Shown here one piece after another: positions 44,801 through 51,623 of a stretch of 64,000 nt of DNA (positions are counted from its first letter, which is position 1; the number at the start of each line of letters is the position of its first letter). The notes under the pieces were generated by a model. That model was not told where the DNA came from. It saw nothing but the letters and a program-made list of their open reading frames with translations, and did not search any database. This DNA is from Phallusia mammillata (Eukaryota; Chordata; Ascidiacea; Phlebobranchia; Ascidiidae): contig QLIY01000039.1 of the NCBI GenBank assembly GCA_003260075.1, positions 1-64,000 on the forward strand, in the 5' to 3' direction. A program made the translations under genes and the position numbers.

Positions 44801-47212
44801 TTTCAACTAGCACTAAATTCAAAACTACCTTAGGCGTTTTCTCTATACAATAAACCACGGTTAAACCGGTTTCGGTTAATCTGGATTTTCGCCTAATTCG
44901 GACAAAACTTGAGGTACAAATGATTTGTAATGTGGTAATATTCAACTAATCGACATCGGTCAATCCAGATGTTCGCCTAATCCGGATAATATATGTTTGG
45001 TCCAAACGGGTCAAAATAACCATGTTTTTTTTGTACTTGATACTGGATATGCCGTAAAACGGCAAAAAGCCTATAGTAATGACTGCTGACTGTTAAATTA
45101 AAAAAACTTAGGATGTTGCATTCAAAATAAATCTGCACATTGGAATGACAAGCCTTGGGCCCAATTTAAACTATTTCTTTACTTTGCATGATCCAAAGAC
45201 TGCGGTATGACGCACATTTGACATTGTACGAATACATTGGTATTGACGGCTTTTGGGTTTAGTTAAACATTCCAAAGTCCTTTGGGGAGTTTGCTATTCA
45301 ATTTGTCCTGGAAATCGCACCGAGGCAAACAAAAGTGCCACTGGTCTCAGTTGAACAAATTGAGGTGTGGCATAACACAGCTTTGTGAACTTGGTCGCTT
45401 AAAGCAACGCTATGCAAATAAAGCCGTTATCTGGTTTCGTGAAAGGAATTTAGGAACAAAATAAATCTAGAGGCTTTTTACATAAAATCATTCCAGTCCA
45501 ACTAAAGAATAAAAATTAATAGAACGGCAAGAAAGAGTTGGAATAATAAGCCCAAACTGTACAGAAAAAGTCCTATATGTTTTCGCTAGCAGTCTTTGAG
45601 AAATTTTTAAAAGAAATGTAAGTTACGATCAAATACTATAACTTCTTTAAAAGCGCCACACACAAAACCCAAAAAGATATTTTTGCGTTATTAACGTAAT
45701 TTGTAAATATGAAGCAGATGCAGTAGTATGTAACCCATACGTTTAGCAGCATATAATATCAAACCACACAGAAAAAGTTAAATCATGGCCTTGTGAGCTG
45801 TTGTGGCACAATCTATCTTGATTTTAACTTAATAGGTCTCATTAACACTTTACCAGGTGTGACACAAATGTATCACAAAAAACTAAATCACTGTTAAAAT
45901 CAAGAGCTTATCTACTCACCCTTGCTCTGTCGTTGACATTTACACCCATCTCGACCAATCTTTCAACAATTACGATTCTGTTGTCACGTGATGCCAGCAT
46001 TAATGGGTTTAACCCGGTTTTCTGGAAAATAAAAATCAACTTCAAAACGTGCAATATATAATATAAAAGTCGAAAGTTCGTGAAAAGGTGATTGGTGAGT
46101 TTAAATCCGCCGTTTGTACTCTGTAATATACTCTGTAAATTCAGCAACATTTAATTGTTAACGTTCATTGTTTAATTTCAACCCTTTTTGTCACGGGAAC
46201 CCAGGACGCTCTCAAGGACGAATCTCAATCAAAATTTTGATGTCTGTACTCTGCATACATGTTTCTGCCCTTCAATCAGTGGTGGGATTCAGTCAGTTCG
46301 CACCGGTTCTATAGAACCGTCTCACGGAATTTATGAGATCAGCAAACCGGTTAGCATTACTGGTTACTGTCAATGGACTTTTTGTAACAGAACCGAAAAA
46401 TATGACTTTTGTGATAGAACCAGCCACAAAAATTTTAAATCCCACCACTGCCTTCAATTAACCCTACCCCAAATCTAAGCTATTTCTCTGGTTATCGCCA
46501 TGATGTGACCGCTAAAATAACTTACATCATCAACAACAAACAACTTGGGGTCAGATTTGGCCATATACCGGAGGGCTACATCCACTTGCGTCCATTCACG
46601 TTTTAAGGCCAAATTTAAAAGTCTACTGTTTGCGTCACCCACTGGCACCGTGGCAGCTATACTGGCACGTGATAAAATTGGAACTTGGTTCGTAGAGGTC
46701 CGGGTACTGGTTTCGGTCCTAGTACTCTTGGTTGGCCCGGACATGGTTGAGTAGGTCGAACCGGTATAGTATGACGTCGCGCTACCCGGTAACGATCCGG
46801 TTCGATTCGTTACGCCATCGCTCGTCGCTAATGTAGAAACCGAAGAGACGCGCCGAATTAGCTCTTTGCCTACTTCGGTGTCATGTGACTTTGCGGATGA
46901 CTGGTCTTCGGATTTTCCGATCTCGGGCAACGAAACGTCATTTTCCGAAGCTACTTCTTGTCTTTCAGATATAGACGAGAGTTCGGTCTTTACTTCTGCA
47001 GCCCGTCTTGCTGTTTTTTTGCCAATGGATTCTGCGCTTGTCGATCGGTGCCGAATGTTAGCTTTGTCGCCAATCGCCGCCTTCGATTTGCTTTTTAGAC
47101 TTAGTTGTTTCTTAGCAACGGCCTGGGCTTCGTCTTTGCTTTGCGGTTCAGGTTGATTGGAGTCAGTCAGTCCGTCATCTTTTTCCGCATCGTCGTTTTG
47201 TTTCTTCTCCAT
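19391..47212 (-). CDS. TRPN1: TRPN (NOMPC-type) mechanosensory channel, 36 exons, about 1912 residues
   Basis: This is a TRP-family cation channel subunit; in flies, worms and fish TRPN acts in hair-cell-like and chordotonal mechanosensation. The exon chain is consistent from the ATG in exon 46526-47212 to the stop at 19391, giving about 229 residues of Ser/Thr-rich N-terminus, 29 ankyrin repeats (about 195-1249), a linker (1250-1414), six membrane segments with pore (about 1415-1700), a TRP-domain segment EWKFGRAKLIRNM and a cytoplasmic tail. Family-diagnostic strings include FLSFHYLFGPW, LFFALFGL at the pore and INLLIAMMSDTYQRIQ after S6. Length and repeat number match NOMPC rather than TRPA1. 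Introns hold many SINEs and MITEs. One junction, 21102 to 21045, leaves one extra base. Two exons are partly duplicated by assembly joins. The call is very secure; exact exon borders are manual. Confidence 0.95.
19605..19766 (-). repeat. tRNA-derived SINE (family A), full head and body
   Basis: On the minus strand it reads GTGTAGCTCAGTTGGTAG (A-box) and GTGGGTTCGAATCCCACCGC (B-box and T arm). The body follows, ending in the reverse of CTTGAATATATCTGGCGTAC. The same body follows every family A head in this window, so it is a SINE and not a stand-alone tRNA gene. Confidence 0.8.
19770..19935 (-). repeat. tRNA-derived SINE (family A), second tandem copy
   Basis: It lies directly next to the previous copy in the same orientation and is more diverged; the A-box is damaged (AGTTCAGTTGTTAG). 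The B-box GTGGGTTCGAATCCCAC is intact. Confidence 0.75.
21705..22037. repeat. nested or opposed family A SINE copies
   Basis: A plus-strand body (CTACGCCTTGCCATATGG...GGCGTACTATGATTTA) runs to about 21860. A minus-strand full copy follows from about 21865 to 22037, with B-box GTAGGTTCGAATCCCACC. They lie in the TRPN intron between exons 21365 and 22376. Confidence 0.7.
22687..22784 (+). repeat. short inverted repeat, about 20-base arms
   Basis: TATGCTAAACTGAAGCTTTA and GAAAGCTTCAGTTTAGTATA are inverted copies about 50 bases apart in a TRPN intron. It could be a small MITE or a hairpin. Confidence 0.55.
23062..23414 (+). repeat. direct duplication around a G10 tract (23228-23237)
   Basis: Copy A (23062-23227) and copy B (23238-23414) both run from TCTCAGCGTAACATTATAAC to ACAGTTTTGTCTT with scattered differences. 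The G tract separates them. This is probably an unmerged assembly overlap. Confidence 0.85.
23873..24195 (+). mobile_element. MITE of the GCTGCAGACAGTGC family
   Basis: GATAAGCTGCAGACAGTGCA at about 23962 and GTGCATTGTCTGCAGCTTAT at about 24139 are inverted. The interior has CTCGTCACCAGCTGCACTGA and GAGACCTTATAGGTCGA, and an A-rich AAAAAACAAA expansion precedes the right arm. It lies in the TRPN intron 5' of exon 23686. Confidence 0.75.
25150..25770 (+). mobile_element. MITE of the GCTGCAGACAGTGC family, interrupted by a hAT element
   Basis: The left part (AGCTGCAAATAGT, GAGACCTTATAAGTG, GTGTACAC) and the right part (GTGTACACTGCCTGTAGC ... AACTGTCTGCAGCTTATTGG) belong to one MITE copy, split at 25229/25547. 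Confidence 0.7.
25230..25546 (+). mobile_element. hAT element nested in a MITE, 8-bp target duplication GTGTACAC
   Basis: The left end is CAGGGCTGTCAAACAAGTGG and the right end GAGTTGGACACCACTA. GTGTACAC flanks both sides (25222-25229, 25547-25554). Inside, a G10 tract at 25471-25480 separates two copies of the right part (25397-25470 and 25481-25554), so the true element is probably about 84 bases shorter. Confidence 0.85.
27303..46021 (-). CDS. TRPN1: TRPN ankyrin-repeat block, 23 exons
   Basis: Exons in coding order: 45920-46021, 42883-42981, 42354-42470, 39552-39755, 38729-38867, 37129-37193, 36685-36787, 36275-36369, 35974-36118, 35415-35572, 34345-34473, 33567-33701, 32843-32959, 32341-32439, 31808-32020, 31191-31289, 30565-30771, 30094-30195, 29546-29725, 29013-29111, 28666-28773, 27977-28174, 27303-27449. 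Together with exon 1 I count 29 repeats, most with a TPLHLAA core. Many exons are 99, 102 or 198 bases in phase 0, that is one or two whole repeats. The 29013 exon is a non-canonical spacer with RAAEASQQPG. In NOMPC this block forms the spring that tethers the channel to microtubules. Confidence 0.92.
27501..27645 (-). repeat. diverged family A SINE
   Basis: The B-box region CGTGGATTCGAATCCCACCG is visible on the minus strand, and the body carries GGGAGAGTGGTTTGATTCG. It lies in the intron 5' of TRPN exon 27303. Confidence 0.6.
28205..28320 (+). repeat. family B SINE head, type II tRNA-like
   Basis: TTGGCCGAATGGTCCGGTGC resembles a Ser/Leu tRNA D arm and GGATTCGAACCCCGAG a T arm, with a long interval as in class II tRNAs. 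A near copy at 30227 has the same layout, which argues for a SINE. Confidence 0.65.
29180..29325 (+). repeat. family A SINE body fragment
   Basis: Contains CTATGCCTTGGAAATGGGAA, GGAAGACCGGCTGATGCGG and GTGCTATGATTTACATTCG, followed by the tail GCTGGTCTGCATGAACACTT. It is in a TRPN intron. Confidence 0.65.
30227..30545 (+). repeat. family B SINE, head and tail
   Basis: The head has TTGGCCGAATGGTCTGGCGC and GGGTTCGAACCCCGAG. The tail from about 30435 has GGACTTGCAATAAAACAGGC and GCGTTGCCCACCCACCGAGG. The tail recurs at 38562 and 59290. Confidence 0.65.
30989..31225 (+). repeat. direct duplication around a G10 tract, copying part of a TRPN exon
   Basis: Copy A ends at 31104/31105 and copy B starts at about 31115; both run from TACGCCCTTCTTTTTTGCAT to CCGCTCCAGCAGCAAG. 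The partial exon copy at 31070-31105 repeats the 3' end of exon 31191-31289. Confidence 0.85.
34570..34880 (+). repeat. degenerate short tandem repeat, TTTCATCGCAGAAAG motif
   Basis: Variants of ATTTCATCGCAGAAAGTTTC and GGTAATTTCATCG recur a dozen times or so. The right end is partly inverted (CATTGCGATTTCATTGCAAT, GCGATGAAATTAC). It lies in the TRPN intron between exons 34345 and 35415. Confidence 0.65.
35227..35429 (+). repeat. direct duplication around a G10 tract (35322-35331)
   Basis: Both copies span CAACGAGTGTTTTTTTGCCC to CCGATGATTGAGTTC. Copy A contains a 14-base stub (35308-35321) of the 3' end of TRPN exon 35415-35572. Confidence 0.85.
36956..37068 (+). mobile_element. MITE fragment, GCTGCAGACAGTGC family
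   Basis: Contains CATCACCAGCTGCACTGATA, AGACCTTATCGGTTGAAAC and GTGTACACTGTCTGCA; the left arm is decayed (GTTGCAGACAGAACAC). Confidence 0.65.
37549..37823 (+). mobile_element. diverged hAT-like element
   Basis: The left end CAGGGCTGTCAGATTC and the right end AGTTTAGACACCCCTG are inverted copies of the CAGGGGTGTC-type hAT end. The flanking 8-mers (CATTAAAC and CTGTAAAT) match only in part, consistent with age. Confidence 0.5.
38562..38675 (+). repeat. family B SINE tail fragment
   Basis: Contains TTCAACGGACAAGCAATTTA and AGCGTTGCCCACCCACAAGG followed by ATAAAAAACAAG, matching the tails at 30435 and 59290. Confidence 0.6.
39040..39458 (+). repeat. composite family A SINE, body duplicated by an assembly join
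   Basis: A leader (GATCCCCTACTACGAAGCTG...GCAGCATACGAGGCAGG) precedes a clear tRNA-like head, TGTAGCTCAGTTGGTAGAGC with GGCTCGAATCTC. The body with CTACGCCTTGCCA follows. From 39252 the body is repeated after a G tract at 39350-39360. The leader also occurs at 42128, so the element is composite. Confidence 0.75.
39767..40048 (+). repeat. direct duplication around a G10 tract (39904-39913)
   Basis: Both copies begin TAAAGGTTGCTATGGTTCAA and end TTTGAGAAGCAAT. It lies directly 5' of TRPN exon 39552-39755, in intron sequence. Confidence 0.85.
40058..40368 (+). mobile_element. inverted-repeat element, arms about 40-50 bases
   Basis: Left arm TCGGTAGACCTAGTAACATA with AGAACTCACAACAGACAAAG, and right arm the inverse (CTTTGTCTGTTGTGAGTTTT, TATGTTAGTAACCTCTACCG), about 210 bases apart in a TRPN intron. 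It resembles a MITE. No target duplication was identified. Confidence 0.6.
41340..41450 (+). mobile_element. MITE fragment, GCTGCAGACAGTGC family
   Basis: Contains CTCGTCACCAGCTGCACTGA, CCTTTATAGGTCGAAACAGT and GTGCACTGTCTGCAGCTTAT followed by CATTTATTGGGTTGAAGC. This is the right half of the element. Confidence 0.7.
41703..41917 (+). repeat. direct duplication around a G11 tract (41806-41816)
   Basis: Both copies run TAGTAACAGCTAGATGGAGA (or AGATAGAGA) to TTTTAAATGAATGTTA with few differences. Confidence 0.85.
42128..42318 (+). repeat. composite family A SINE, diverged
   Basis: It starts with the same leader as the copy at 39040 (ATCCCCTATACTACGAAGCT), has a degraded head (CCTCGTGGGTTCATTTTACC) and the body CTAGCCTATACCTTGCCATA. 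Confidence 0.65.
43718..44267 (+). mobile_element. non-autonomous hAT element, 550 bp, target duplication GGATAACA
   Basis: The left end GCATGGGCGTCCGCAGG and the right end GGGACGGCCAT are imperfect inverted repeats. GGATAACA is present on both sides (43710-43717 and 44268-44275). The G9 tract at 44251-44259 falls inside the right end and is not flanked by a duplication, unlike the other G tracts. No transposase frame was seen. Confidence 0.8.
46277..46450 (+). mobile_element. non-autonomous hAT MITE, 174 bp, target duplication CCTTCAAT
   Basis: The left end CAGTGGTGGGATTCAGTCAG and the right end TTAAATCCCACCACTG are inverted repeats. CCTTCAAT flanks both sides exactly (46269-46276, 46451-46458). 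It lies in TRPN intron 1. Confidence 0.93.
46526..47212 (-). CDS. TRPN1: TRPN exon 1: start, low-complexity N-terminus and first ankyrin repeat
   Basis: The start codon is at 47210-47212, the first ATG of the frame. About 190 residues are charged and Ser/Thr-rich, with lysine-rich and serine-rich patches and no fold that I recognise. The end, NSRLLNLALKREWTQVD onward, matches the opening repeat of NOMPC proteins. The exon ends at a GAT-GAT/gtaagt donor in phase 0. Confidence 0.9.
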
Positions 47213-47639
47213 ACTTTATCCCTTCACCCAACTTCGGTTTCAGCGCAATTTTCGATTCGGCAAAGTGTCTGATTTATCGAAATCATGTTCTGTACTACTT
47301 AGAGCATTTCTTTAACTTCACAACTACAATAAAAAAGCCGGTATGCCATTCGCCTGTTTTGACAATGAAAATCATGAAAAACGTTTTACCTTTTTTTCAC
47401 TTTATTACCTCTCAGCTATCAAACTCAAACCAACCAAATCTTTATACAACTAAAAAATACATAAAACCAAGCAAAGATGCAGACAAGATCAGTGAAGCAG
47501 GCCATTTCGCTTTCACTGCAAGTCATCTTATTATCAGTACTGCGATTGTTTTCGTAGGACTACACTAAACACTCAAGAGGCGTGAAATTAAACCCTTCTT
47601 CATGCTATTTGCCTTTTTCAACAATAAACAACACAACAT

Positions 47640-47953
47640 AATGTAAAAGCATACAGCCAATAAATGATAAGCTGCAGACAGTGGCGTTGTGGCATCTCAC
47701 AGATTAGGTGAGGCATGGGTTTTTACCCTGTTACCCCAAGTCCCAACAAACTGGAGTGCCGTTGAATGGCTACACAAGCCAATACGGCCGATCTCTCGTC
47801 ACTAGCTGCACTGATGAGACCTTAGGGGGGGGGGTAGCCAATAAATGATAAGCTGCAGACAGTGGCGTTGTGGCATGTCACAGACTAGGTGAGGTATGGG
47901 TTTTTACCCTGTTACCCCAAGTCCCAACAAACTGGAGTGCCGTGGGGGGGGGG
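47640..47953 (+). repeat. MITE (GCTGCAGACAGTGC family) duplicated and cut by two G10 tracts
   Basis: Copy A (47654-47824) and a truncated copy B (47835-47943) both start AGCCAATAAATGATAAGCTG and share GTGGCGTTGTGGCAT and CCCAACAAACTGGAGTGCCG. G tracts lie at 47825-47834 and 47944-47953. The right end of the MITE is missing. Confidence 0.8.
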
Positions 47954-48689
47954 AAGACCTGAGAAACACCTGAGAAAATTAAATCAAAATCGACTGAGCG
48001 TTCCAATTACAACACTGTTTCGACTGGTCAAATGTTTCATTTTATTGATGTTTCAGTTTCGTCGAATACTCGGTATTAAACCGTACTTTTTGATTGCATC
48101 GTGGGCTCGATATGTCAATACTTTTTAATATTGTTAATTGAAACTGGCTTGTATTTGCATTATATTGGTATTACTTTCTCTCTAAAAAAACTGCTTTTAT
48201 TTCTGCAAACTTACTTACTTACTCTGCTTTGAAAGCTGGTCAGTATTTTTGCAAACCAAAAATAGACTAACTCTGCCTAAAACTGCCTCAAATAGAAATT
48301 TAAGTTTGGAAAAGATTTACCACTGAAAGATCAGTGAGGGTCAAAACCAAGGATTCTCATACGATGACAAGACAAATGCCAATACGGTGCCGGAACGGCT
48401 GTCAGTCATTTGCGGCCAAACTGATCACAGACACCGATGTTGGGCCAAGTAAACTGGGCCGCGTGCTGGTCCCTGTTCCACAATAGTGTCTAAAACAACA
48501 AAATGTCGCCAATTGCCTTGAATAACAGCGCTACAATAGTTCGGGTCTCTACAGTACGGCTTAATGTTCAATGGTTGCTTGCTATGGCCGGATATACAAG
48601 ACTGGTTCCTTTGTGTTGGCCGATAAATGTGGTGAGCAGTCAAACCAAGACACTGGGCTGATGAAAATCACCAACAACTTGAACTTATA

Positions 48690-48985
48690 TGTCATAACGT
48701 AAGACCACTCTTGCAAAATCGACTTTCGGCTTATCACAAGTTAAAGTTTTCTTTTTTCCTCGAGTTCATGAAAGTTATCACCAGTTCATAGGCGTACCAC
48801 AAGTTTGGGTTGATGTTAAAGTTTTCTTTAAATCACGAGTTCATATTTTATCAAATCATGGCTTACCACAAGAGTTCGAGTTTTCTTTTTTCCCCGAGTT
48901 CAACACAATTTTTACGAGTTCATGCCTTGCCACAAGTTTGGGTTCATGTTAAAGTTTTCTTAATTTCACGAGTTCATTTCAGATG
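48690..48985 (+). repeat. tandem repeat, unit about 75-85 bases
   Basis: Four units share CCACAAGTTTGGGTT, GTTAAAGTTTTCTT, a TCACGAGTTCAT block and CCAGTTCATAGG. They are clearly related but diverged. No coding frame persists. Confidence 0.7.
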
Positions 48986-49368
48986 TTACCAGCAGATCAT
49001 GTTATATAATGCCAAAAAATATTTCAGCACAATGGCTGAGTTGGAAGTGTCCATATGGGATCAAAGTCTCCAGTTACCCCGTTTTTTGTCGTTTTTGATT
49101 AAATGAAAAACATTTGATTATCAATGAATGATTGTCAGAAAGTTTCCTCCAATAAGTTTAATTCGGGGGGGGGGGATTTCAAATGTTACCAGCAGATCAT
49201 GTTATATAATGCCCAAAAATATTTCAGCACAATGGCTGAGTTGGAAGTGTCCATACGGGATCAAAGTCTCCAGTTACCCCGTTTTTTGTCGTTATTGATT
49301 AAATTAAAAACATTTGATTATTATCAATGAATGATTGTCAGAAAGTTTCCTCCAATAAGTTTAATTCG
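48976..49368 (+). repeat. direct duplication around a G11 tract (49165-49175)
   Basis: Both copies run from ATTTCAGATGTTACCAGCAG (or AAATG) to CCTCCAATAAGTTTAATTCG, about 190 bases with few mismatches. Confidence 0.88.
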
Positions 49369-49413
49369 CTGCAGCAAAAGAAAAATGTCTAAAATATCTC
49401 ACTTTAAAAAAAA

Positions 49414-50049
49414 CACGTCGTTTTGGTCAGTAGGACTACTTGCGGATAGTGATTTTATCGAATAACCAAATAAAGGACAATAGTTCCAACTCAAAAATAG
49501 CAAAAAAAACAGGTTTTGCTTACAATGCCTTATATCGCGTAATAATGTAGCGCTCATTTTATTCAGAAGAAATATACACTGCTCCCCACCCATGGTTTAC
49601 AACACGACTGCAAGTCCAAGTTCAGTTTTTCAATCCCCTGGAAAGTTTAATGTCTTTCGCTTTCACGAAATTCGATTTCTGGGAAAAAGCTACAACGTCA
49701 TTGCCCCACGTTTTAGGTCGCTGACATTCCGGGGGGGGGGCACGTCGTTTTGGCCAGTACTTGCGGATAGTGATTTTATCGAATACCCAAATAAAGGACA
49801 ATAGTTCCAACTCAAAAATAGCAAAAAAACAGGTTTTGCTTACAATGCCTTATATCGCGTAATAATGTAGCGCTCATTTTTTGAGAAGAAATATACACTG
49901 CTCTCCACCCATGGTTTGCAACACGACTGCAAGTCCAAGTTCAGTTTTTCAATCCCCTGGGAAGTTTAATGTCTTTCGCTTTCACGAAATCCGATTTCTA
50001 AGAAAAAGCTACAACGTCATTGCCCCACGTTTTAGGTCGCTGACATTCC
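49414..50049 (+). repeat. direct duplication of about 310 bases around a G10 tract (49731-49740)
   Basis: Both copies run from CACGTCGTTTTGGTCAGTA to TTTTAGGTCGCTGACATTCC. Small indels and substitutions separate them. Paired short frames inside are an effect of the duplication, not genes. Confidence 0.9.
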
Positions 50050-51623
50050 TGGCGCGTAAATAAATAAAAGAGTTTTGTCTCGAAGTTAGAAAGCGCCAAT
50101 CACCCCAGTGTACATACTAACGATTAAATGCGTCAAAAAGGCTCGGCTTGGACTGCTGTACGTGACCCAAGCTTTGTGAATTTCAACTAACCCCTTGGTA
50201 AAAGATTTAGGTTTGTTTAGCGGTTTTTCACGCAAGAATACAGGACATTTAATTTCAGCGCGTTTGGTTGCATTTGTCATTACTGCCGGATCTGACAAGC
50301 GCGTTTGTTTGTGTATGATAACTTTCGCCGCCTAAATAAGCGAACAACACAAAACCGTTTTTTTTTTTCAAACCGACGCTCTTTCATTATTTAAACTTTC
50401 GTCCGTCAGCGGGTAAGCAAAAAAGTCCAAGAACAAAAAAGGGTGTAAAAAAAAAAATTGTAACATGGGTATATCAATATTCGAAACTCCAACCTAGAAA
50501 ATCCACAGATGGTTTAATTCTATTCTATTAAACTCGATTTTTTTAGTCGAGACTGTAGGTCCTATAGGTCCATTTGAATTGATCCTTTGGGATCCTTAGG
50601 TTAATTGATTCAAGAAAACAACCAACCCTCTTATCAATGTTAGTTTGTCAACATCAACATCAACCACGTCGATCCCACACCGGCGAACACACAATGCCTC
50701 GCCATCTGTCATAAATCTTCAACGAGACAATAATTTACACAACCGACACCTGTCACAAGACACAATCGCCCCTATCGTCCCTCGCTCCCTTAATGTCAAC
50801 CCTTGCTCAAGTGCCCAAGCGCCTAAAAGCACCAAAACCTCGCGTGTGACGAGCGAGCGATTTTTCCGATTTCACCAGGACGTGTTTGCCGAGGCTGGGC
50901 CGGGACGCGCCAACCACAAACAGGGGGAGTGAAATAATGCAGCCTGATCCTTCGCGTTGGTGCCTTTTCATCGCTTTACGGCGCAGACGCTGTTTGATGA
51001 CAGCAAGCAAAAGTGTTGCCACCAGCTGAGATTTCAGTCATGGCGATTGGTTTTTGACTCGGTTTTTATGAACGTCGCTTTTGGTAGCGTGAAGAACATG
51101 ATAAAACACATACGATTTGCTATCTGCTGATAAGTTCGCACCCTTAAAAAAATCGATTTCTTTAATCACGGTTTTTCATCGAAACATTGTGTCATAAGTT
51201 TAACTACTAATATCACTGCAGTATAAAGCGATATGTTTAAGTATGCAAACGTTTTGGAAAATGTCGATGCCATCATCAGTGATATAATATTAGTCGTTAA
51301 GCTGACGAAGAGATCCGTGCATAGTGTTCCATTCCAAAGTACGCTGTATCCAAACGAATTTGTACCCGTATTTGTTTTGCTGCAGGTGTCCTAGGTAAGG
51401 TTACGGTACAAGTACTAAGTCAGCAGGCACTATCCTTTTCTAACCACAAGTGCAGGCTTACAAGACTACCCTAAAAAAGTCAGAGTTTTACACTCAAAAA
51501 ATGTTTTGAATTACTTATTGTTAAACATATGTGACGTCATAATGACCAGAACAAACACTGCCTGGTACGCGAACTAACATGTAATTGTAAGCATCATGGT
51601 GGTCAACATATAACACGTGTAGT
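50050..51623. other. intergenic, no gene supported
   Basis: A 95-codon frame at 50645-50932 is Ser/Thr-rich without domain or splice support. I see no SINE or MITE copies here. Confidence 0.5.

Noticed and set aside
49731..49740. G tracts as G-quadruplex or telomere-like elements
   Set aside because: The tracts are single runs of nearly fixed length, without the repeated spaced runs of a quadruplex, and sit at the seams of duplications.
49592..50063. Paired short frames that look like a duplicated gene
   Set aside because: They are the two copies of one segment around a G10 join, antisense to each other and without domains.
50645..50932. 95-codon Ser/Thr-rich plus-strand frame
   Set aside because: Low complexity, no motif, no splice support and no neighbour relation.
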